Below, in pieces: positions 60,374-64,000 of a stretch of 64,000 bases of DNA. This DNA comes from DASUBV01 sp963822485 (lineage in GTDB: Bacteria; Actinomycetota; Actinomycetes; Streptosporangiales; Streptosporangiaceae), in the NCBI GenBank assembly GCA_963822485.1, contig CAWGHW010000031.1, positions 868,001 through 932,000 on the forward strand, written 5' to 3'. Under the pieces are notes generated by a model that ran no database searches, was not told where the DNA came from, and saw only the letters and a list, made by a program, of their open reading frames with translations. A program made the position numbers and the translations under genes. Numbering within the stretch: the stretch's first letter is position 1; every line of letters begins with the position of its first letter.

Positions 60374-61594
60374 ATGCGCGACGTACCACCCAGTGAGGCC
60401 GGGCAGCCCAGCACGGACCGCCCGCGGGGCGCCCGGAGGTGGCCGTACGCCCTCACCGTGTTCATGGCGACGGCCGGGCTGGTGGCCGTCGGGGGACCGG
60501 CCGGAGCCGTGTCGGCGCCGGCCACCGCCCTGACCAACAGTTTCGCCCAGACCAACCTGATCGCTAACAAGGCTTCGTTCGGCGCCAAGCTCGTCGACAA
60601 GCACCTCACCAACGCCTGGGGCCTGGCGGCCGGTCCGACGACGCCGGTCTGGGTCTCGGACAACAACTCGGGCTTCGCCTCGGTGTACGGCGGCGGCGTC
60701 AACGGCAGCAAGGTCACGCTGGACCTGACCGTGCCGGTGCCGGGCGGCAACCCCACCGGACAGGTGTTCAACTCCGACTCGAGCGCCTTCCACGTCGCCG
60801 GGGGCCTCGCGGCGGACTTCATCGTGGCCACGGACTCGACCGGGTCCAAGCAGTCGCCAGGCCAGATCGAGGCCTGGAACGGCGGGGCCAAGTTCGTGGT
60901 CGAGGACAGCCCCAAGGGCGGCGCGGGCGGCAAGACGCCGGCCAAGGCCGTGTTCAAGGGCCTGGCCGAGGCGACCACGCCGAAGGCGGGCCCGGAGCTG
61001 TTCGCCGCGGACGTGGCCAACGCCAGGGTCGACGTCTTCAGCAGCAGCTTCAAGCTGATGAAGACGCCGGGCGAGTTCCGCGACCCGAAGCTCCCCAAGG
61101 GCTACGCGCCGTTCGGCATCCAGGAGCTGGGCGGCAAGATCTACGTCGCCTACGGCAAGCAGAACAAGCAGAAGACCGACGTGATCCAGAGCGCCGGCCT
61201 GGGCGTCGTGGACGTCTACAACGTCAACGGCAAGCTGCTGCACCACCTGGTCAGCAACGGCGCCAAGAGTCCGCTGGACGCTCCGTGGGGCCTGGCCATC
61301 GCCCCCAAGGGATTCGGTCCGTTCTCCGGTGACCTGCTGGTCGGGAACCTGGGAAATGGCTGGATCAACGCGTTCAACGCCACCACGGGCAAGTACCTGG
61401 GCGCGCTCAACACCACCAAGGGCACCCCGATCGCGATCTCCGGCCTGTGGGGAATCGAGGTCGGCAACTCGGCGTTCGGCGGGTCGAAGTCCCTGGTATT
61501 CAGCGCGGGTCCGAATGCCTACAACAACGGCGTCGTCGGCATCCTCACCCCGAAGGCGGGCTCCGGCGGCGGTGGCTGGAGTCCCCACCGCTAA
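60374..61594 (+). CDS. Secreted TIGR03118-family protein
   Basis: 406 residues. An N-terminal basic part with a hydrophobic export segment (ALTVFMATAGLVAVGGPAGAVSA) is followed by FAQTNLIANKASFGAKLVDKHLTNAWGLAAGPTTPVWVSDNNSG, the hallmark of TIGR03118, and propeller-like repeats (GPELFAADVANARVDVFSSSF, YAPFGIQELGGKIYVAYGKQN, DAPWGLAIAPKGFGPFSGDLLVGNLGNGWINAFN). Function unknown; a secreted propeller. Start at ATG 60374 after GAAGGGA. Confidence 0.9.
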   Translation: MRDVPPSEAGQPSTDRPRGARRWPYALTVFMATAGLVAVGGPAGAVSAPATALTNSFAQTNLIANKASFGAKLVDKHLTNAWGLAAGPTTPVWVSDNNSGFASVYGGGVNGSKVTLDLTVPVPGGNPTGQVFNSDSSAFHVAGGLAADFIVATDSTGSKQSPGQIEAWNGGAKFVVEDSPKGGAGGKTPAKAVFKGLAEATTPKAGPELFAADVANARVDVFSSSFKLMKTPGEFRDPKLPKGYAPFGIQELGGKIYVAYGKQNKQKTDVIQSAGLGVVDVYNVNGKLLHHLVSNGAKSPLDAPWGLAIAPKGFGPFSGDLLVGNLGNGWINAFNATTGKYLGALNTTKGTPIAISGLWGIEVGNSAFGGSKSLVFSAGPNAYNNGVVGILTPKAGSGGGGWSPHR

Positions 61595-61614
61595 CCGCTA
61601 GCGCACTGCGGCCA

Positions 61615-62905
61615 TCAGGTCCGGGGCAGCCCCGGCGCGACCTCCACCGCGCCGGGGCTGCTCAGGCCGGGGCTGCTCAGCATGCGGGTGGCCCGGCCGG
61701 CCGGGCAGACCACGCTGATGATGATGTCCGCCTCCGGCGGCCCGTAGGGCACGAACCCGAGCACTCCCGCCCGGCCGCGCGGGGCCTTGATCAGCCACTG
61801 CGCCCGCCTGGTGGCCGGGCTGAACCACAGCAGCGAGTCGGACCCGGCACAGGGTGATTCCTGGTTGACCAGCAGCCGCGAGCCGCGGGTGCTCGCGATC
61901 CAGTTGATCCTGGCCGAGCCGGGCACCTTGACGGCCCGGAGTACTCCGTTCGGGCGCTGCCGGAAGATCAGCACGCTGCCGGTGCTGCTAGCGGCCTGGA
62001 GGTAGAGGCCGCCCGACGTCCTCCAGGCGTTGATGTCACCAGGATCGGGACTGTGCGGGCCGTGCTGCGCGGTCAGCGGCCGGGGCCGGGCCCCGCTCGC
62101 GGGCACCAGCCACAGCCGGTCGCGGCGCGCCCCCCGCGCGACGCAGGTGGCCAGGATGGTCCCCGAGTTCCACCACCGCGTGGGGCGGCACCCGGACGAA
62201 CCGGTGCGCGGTACCGGCAGCCTGCGGATGACGCCGCCGTTGGTGCTGACCAGCTGGAGGCCGGTGGCGCCGGCCACCGCGATCGTCGCGCCCGACGTGG
62301 AGTACACGGCCGTGCCGTCACGGGGGCCGGAGGCCAGCACCTTCACGAGCCGGCCGGTCAAGCTGAGCCGCACCAGCTGGGTGCCACCGTGGACCGGCCG
62401 GGAGGCCAGCAGGCCCTGCCCAGCGGGCCGGGTATAGCTGATGGTGAAGGGGGACACCTGCGCGGGCAGGCGGATGGGGCTGGCCCGGCCGGTGGCCAGG
62501 GTCAGCTGCTCCACCCGGCCGCTTTGCAGGTTGAACAGCAGGGCCCGGGTCTTGTCGCCGGACCAGTCGGTCACGTAGGACGGGCTCTTGGTGGCGGCCG
62601 ACCGGCGGAGCAGGTAGCGGTGGCCGGCCGGGCTGATGAGGTACAGCGTCACGGGCGCGGCCTTGGCCTGGCCGGGGTCGGCGAACCGGCCGGGCCAGTA
62701 CTGGGCCAGCGCCCAGCCGGGTCCTACCCGCCGCCACGGCACGGCTGAGCGCGGGCTGACGTGAGTCGCGGCAATATGGCCTGGGCGCGGGTGGCCGACC
62801 GGCGGCGCTGGCCGCAGGCGAAATGCCGGCGGTAACCGCGGTCAGAGATAGGGCCGCCGCGGCGATAAGTACCTTGTTAGGGATATTTCCAGGCCTGCGC
62901 AGCAT
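61615..62905 (-). CDS. Secreted propeller-like protein (frameshifted after the signal peptide)
   Basis: About 429 residues. From ATG 62905 a signal peptide (KVLIAAAALSLTAVTAGISPAASAA) is read. The mature part continues in another frame (GHIAATHVSPRSAVPWRRVGPGWALAQYWPG), so an indel is needed near 62797. The rest has blade-like repeats: LYLISPAGHRYLLRRSA, VYSTSGATIAVAGATGLQLVSTNGG, RDRLWLVPASGARPRPL and INWIASTRGSRLLVNQESP. I know no functional assignment. Confidence 0.75.
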
Positions 62906-62984
62906 CGTGTCCGGGCCCCTCCGGCAGCGGCATGCCGGTTATATCCGGCTTGCCGGACACGATGCCAGAGGGATCGGACAGCGG

Positions 62985-64000
62985 CTAGTCCGCGGTGGTG
63001 ATCGGCAGGCCGGCCGGCGCGGCGCGGTCCCAGTCGTCGTCCACGTGCACCACCCGCCGGCCGGCGCGGTCCAGGAGCGAGGCGCCGATGGAGGCCCGGA
63101 AGCCGCTGGCGCAGTGCACCCAGACCTCACCCGCCGGGACCTCGGCGGCCCGCCGCTCCAGCTCCCAGAACGGGATGTGCACCGCGCCGGGCAGGTGGCC
63201 GGCGCGCCACTCGTCGGGGCGGCGCACGTCCAGCACGACCCGGCCGGCCGTGGGCCACCCGGCCGCGAGCGCGGGGAAGTCGCGGACGTCGTAGCGGCCC
63301 ATCCGGCCGTCGGCCAGGTCGCCGGTCGGGCCCGCGGCCGCCCCGGCCAGCTGGTCGACGCCGATGCGGACGAGCTGGCGGCAGGCGTCGGCGACCTGGC
63401 CGGAGTGGTCGCCGATCAGGGTCAGCGGCTGGCCCCACGGCATGGTCCAGCCGAGGTAGGTGGCGAACGGGTCGCCGAGCTCGACGGAGATGGTCCCGCT
63501 GATGTGGCCCGCCGCGAACGCGCGCCGCTGGCGCAGGTCGACCACCCACTCGCCCGCGTCGATGCGGCGGCGCAGCTCGGCCGGGTCGGCCCGGCGCGGG
63601 GTGGTCAGGTCGGGGGCGGCGGGGCCGCTGCGGTTGGCCGGGCCCATGTGCGCGTAGTAGCGCGGGTAGGCGGTCAGGCCGGCCATCAGGCCCTTCACGA
63701 ACTCGTCCTCGTCGCTGGTCAGCGCGAGGTTGGACCGGCGCTGCGCGCCGATGGTGGACGCGCCGCCAGTGGTCGGCGTGGCCGAGCAGAAGCTGCCGAA
63801 GCCATGCGTGGGGTAGACCGCGACCTGGTCGGGGAGCTCGGCGGCCAGCCGCCGCACCGACCGGTACTGGGCCCTGGTCAGCGGCTCGGTGTCGGCCGGG
63901 CTGATCAGGTCGGTGCGGCCCACCGCGCCGAACAGCATGGAGCCGCCGGTGAAGACGGCGACCGGGCCGTCGCTGGCGTCGCTGGGCCCGCAGGAGCTGA
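62985..64000 (-). CDS. Metallo-beta-lactamase-fold/double rhodanese protein (N-terminus outside window)
   Basis: The frame is open to the window edge. The first part, PVAVFTGGSMLFGAVGRTDL and VYPTHGFGSFC, is the end of a glyoxalase-II/persulfide-dioxygenase-like MBL domain (final metal His in THG). Two rhodanese domains follow: one with WVVDLRQRRAFAAGHISGTISVELG but no active-site Cys loop, and one with VVLDVRRPDEWRAGHLPGAVHIPFWELE and an active loop VHCASGFRASIGASLL (Cys). Such fusions oxidise or transfer sulfane sulfur. Confidence 0.92.
   Translation of the reverse strand, partial: SSCGPSDASDGPVAVFTGGSMLFGAVGRTDLISPADTEPLTRAQYRSVRRLAAELPDQVAVYPTHGFGSFCSATPTTGGASTIGAQRRSNLALTSDEDEFVKGLMAGLTAYPRYYAHMGPANRSGPAAPDLTTPRRADPAELRRRIDAGEWVVDLRQRRAFAAGHISGTISVELGDPFATYLGWTMPWGQPLTLIGDHSGQVADACRQLVRIGVDQLAGAAAGPTGDLADGRMGRYDVRDFPALAAGWPTAGRVVLDVRRPDEWRAGHLPGAVHIPFWELERRAAEVPAGEVWVHCASGFRASIGASLLDRAGRRVVHVDDDWDRAAPAGLPITTAD

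Overview
The window is chromosomal DNA of a high-GC (about 70% or more) Gram-positive actinomycete. The evidence is an Lsr2 nucleoid protein, a SARP/NB-ARC/TPR regulator, a Rip1-like M50 protease, an FHA membrane protein, a transmembrane PASTA-less Ser/Thr kinase, an ECF sigma factor with a ZAS anti-sigma factor, a DUF222-HNH protein, and start codons placed 6-7 bases after TANNNT boxes (leaderless mRNAs). A filamentous lineage (Streptosporangiales or a relative) is likely, but I cannot name the species.

Layout. 1-5.7 kb: an ABC exporter (ATPase cut by the window edge, plus an unusual fused double permease), a PLP aminotransferase and a divergent MocR regulator. 5.7-13.1 kb: secreted BNR propeller, WYL regulator with a divergent two-gene unit, SMP-30 hydrolase, DUF899 protein and a GH25-ricin muramidase. 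13.1-16.6 kb: a VapC/Phd toxin-antitoxin pair and a PadR/DUF1707 operon. 16.8-21.8 kb: an atypical amidohydrolase abutting a double acyl-CoA dehydrogenase, an orphan AbrB-type protein and a NmrA/HxlR divergent pair. 21.8-27.2 kb: the most unusual section, with a nitric-oxide-synthase-like protein lacking the heme-ligand cysteine, a 1032-residue SARP regulator, a 0.7 kb lower-GC intergenic region and a divergent gene for an 86-residue membrane peptide. 27.4-33.4 kb: Rv1733c-like protein, GbsR/MarR regulator and alpha/beta hydrolase with striking operators, a secreted GH25-like protein, a propeller lipoprotein and a methyltransferase. 33.8-36.1 kb: an FHA cluster. 36.1-43.3 kb: SDR, penicillin-binding protein, lsr2, DUF2332-bcp operon and a broken DUF222-HNH gene. 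43.4-49.9 kb: ECF sigma/ZAS/MsrB, an MFS exporter with paired operators, cupin, MarR, XRE-cupin and AzlCD. 49.9-64 kb: Rip1-like protease, VOC proteins, Fpg-type glycosylase, DUF574 methyltransferase, RNase H, EamA exporter, serine-hydrolase lipoprotein, Ser/Thr kinase, G1 glutamic protease, TIGR03118 protein, a secreted propeller-like protein and a metallo-beta-lactamase/rhodanese protein cut by the right edge.

Two features cut across the window. First, at least eight genes carry small indels that split an otherwise intact reading frame. Two carry an extra G in the same GCAGGGCCT context, and at least three others fit loss of a GC dinucleotide. Residual assembly errors are therefore at least as likely as real pseudogenes; I annotate these as one gene with a frameshift. 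Second, several regulators sit under perfect palindromes that overlap leaderless promoters, so much of the local regulation can be read directly. No rRNA, tRNA, CRISPR array, insertion sequence or phage module was seen.
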